NCBI GenBank assembly: GCA_035455265.1
Contig: DATIFK010000089.1
Span: forward strand, 1-5,303
Length of the DNA stretch: 5,303 nt
Direction of reading: 5' to 3'
DNA from: MGOM01 sp035455265
Lineage (GTDB): Bacteria > Chloroflexota > Anaerolineae > Anaerolineales > E44-bin32
Every line of letters starts with the position of its first letter. Position 1 is the stretch's first letter. A program made the position numbers and the translations under genes. Shown here piece after piece: positions 4,539 to 5,303 of the stretch. The notes under the pieces are model-generated. The model was not told the DNA's origin and did no database searches. It saw nothing but the letters and a program-made list of their open reading frames with translations.

Positions 4539-5303
4539 TCAGACGACGTTGTACTCGCGGATCTGGCGGCCCTCGTCGAAGCGCGCCAGGTCGAGCTGCG
4601 AGACGTCCACGGTGACGAAGCGTCCCCCGGTCAGCCGCTCCGCCATCAGGCGGCCCGCCACCGGGCCGTGCATGAAGCCGTGGCCGGAGAAACCGGCCAC
4701 GACCCAGAATCCCTCCACCGGCGTTTCGCCGAAGACCGGGTGCGCGTCCGGCGTGACTTCATAGAGCCCCGCCCAGCCCGACAGGCGGCCGGCATGCTCG
4801 AGCATCGGCAACCGGCGCGCGGCCGCCTCTAGCGCGACGGCTTCCCACTCCCGGTCGATGGTCTGGTCGAAGCCGGCGACCTCGTCCGGGTTGGACATTC
4901 CGGTCAGGATCCCCTCGCCCTCGCGGTGGAAGTAGAGCGATTGAGCAAAGTCGATGACGAAAGGGAAGTCCGGCCGCAGCGCAGGCAGCGGGGTCGTCGT
5001 GACCATTTGCCGGCGGATGGGCGTGATGGGGATGTGGACGCCGGCCATCTCCCCGACGACCGCCGCCCAGGGCCCGGCAGCGTTGATCACGTGTTCACAG
5101 GCGATCCGACCGGAGGCCGTACGCACGGCACGCACGCGCCCGGCCTCGATCTCCAGCCCGGTCACCCGTTCACCCGTGAGGGCTGCCAATCCGAGCCGTC
5201 GCCCGGCCTGGACGTAGCCCATAACGACGCTGTTGGGATCGACGAGGCCGTCCAGCGCATGGAAGCTGCCCGCTTGGACGTCGGGGAAGAGCATCTCCGG
5301 TAC
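4539..5303 (-). CDS. FAD-dependent oxidoreductase, DAO family, sarcosine oxidase beta/glycine oxidase-like (5' end missing)
   Basis: The 254 visible residues are the C-terminal two thirds of a D-amino-acid-oxidase (DAO) family flavoenzyme. Full-length relatives have about 380-400 residues, so the N-terminal dinucleotide-binding GxGxxG motif lies beyond the edge. Visible marks are VINAAGPWAA (about 72-81), where the substrate-binding and FAD-binding parts meet, the IRRQMV strand (about 96-101), SLYFHREGEGILTG (about 122-135) and the C-terminal flavin-contacting GFSGHGFMHGP (about 204-214). Such enzymes oxidise secondary or primary amino acids such as sarcosine, glycine, proline or dimethylglycine, usually yielding peroxide or passing electrons to a partner. 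The substrate cannot be read from the sequence; sarcosine oxidase beta-like is the nearest match by feel. The frame is open to the last base, so the internal ATG at 5294 is not the start. The TGA at 4541-4539 is followed by CC and the cinA ATG. Confidence 0.87.
   Translation of the reverse strand, partial: VPEMLFPDVQAGSFHALDGLVDPNSVVMGYVQAGRRLGLAALTGERVTGLEIEAGRVRAVRTASGRIACEHVINAAGPWAAVVGEMAGVHIPITPIRRQMVTTTPLPALRPDFPFVIDFAQSLYFHREGEGILTGMSNPDEVAGFDQTIDREWEAVALEAAARRLPMLEHAGRLSGWAGLYEVTPDAHPVFGETPVEGFWVVAGFSGHGFMHGPVAGRLMAERLTGGRFVTVDVSQLDLARFDEGRQIREYNVV

Noticed and set aside
3340..4764. Long plus-strand open frame (474 codons) across the heptamer tract, cinA and the oxidoreductase end
   Set aside because: It is antisense to two well-supported genes, with low-complexity Arg/Gln/His-rich composition and no domain.

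Overview
The window is GC-rich (roughly two thirds G+C by eye), and every gene in it reads on the minus strand. The best guess for the source is a Chloroflexota bacterium, perhaps Anaerolineae-like. The basis is the Cache-like/HAMP/GAF receptor that ends without a kinase domain, the accompanying single-domain response regulators, the frequent GTG starts and the short tandem repeats between genes. No marker gene settles this, so it remains an inference.

Layout in the direction of transcription (high to low coordinates): (1) 5303-4539, the C-terminal two thirds of a DAO-family FAD-dependent oxidoreductase, cut by the window edge. (2) 4536-3394, cinA, two bases after the oxidoreductase stop and probably co-transcribed; its C-terminal amidase domain is shortened and lacks the catalytic serine motif. 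(3) 3393-3096, a spacer with two different 7-bp-periodic repeat tracts and a palindromic element. It ends in a full-consensus sigma70 promoter (TTGACA-17-TATAAT). (4) 3095-3024, tRNA-Gly(CCC), followed by a strong hairpin that probably ends its transcript. (5) 3023-2695, a spacer holding an extended -10 promoter with a small palindrome over its -10 element. (6) 2694 to 15, a tightly coupled signalling operon: two stand-alone receiver proteins and a membrane receptor (double-Cache-like sensor, HAMP, GAF). The two complete internal junctions are GTGA overlaps, in which a GTG start overlaps a TGA stop. An ATG overlapping the receptor's stop may begin a further gene that leaves the window after seven codons.

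The signalling operon contains a receptor and two phosphoacceptor proteins but no histidine kinase inside the window. The kinase is either the next gene past position 1 or is encoded elsewhere. The oxidoreductase/cinA pair is a separate unit with a metabolic flavour. I see no CRISPR, phage, transposase or toxin-antitoxin gene. Most of the window is ordinary chromosome; the least ordinary parts are the repeat-rich spacer, the eroded CinA amidase domain and the kinase-less signalling operon.
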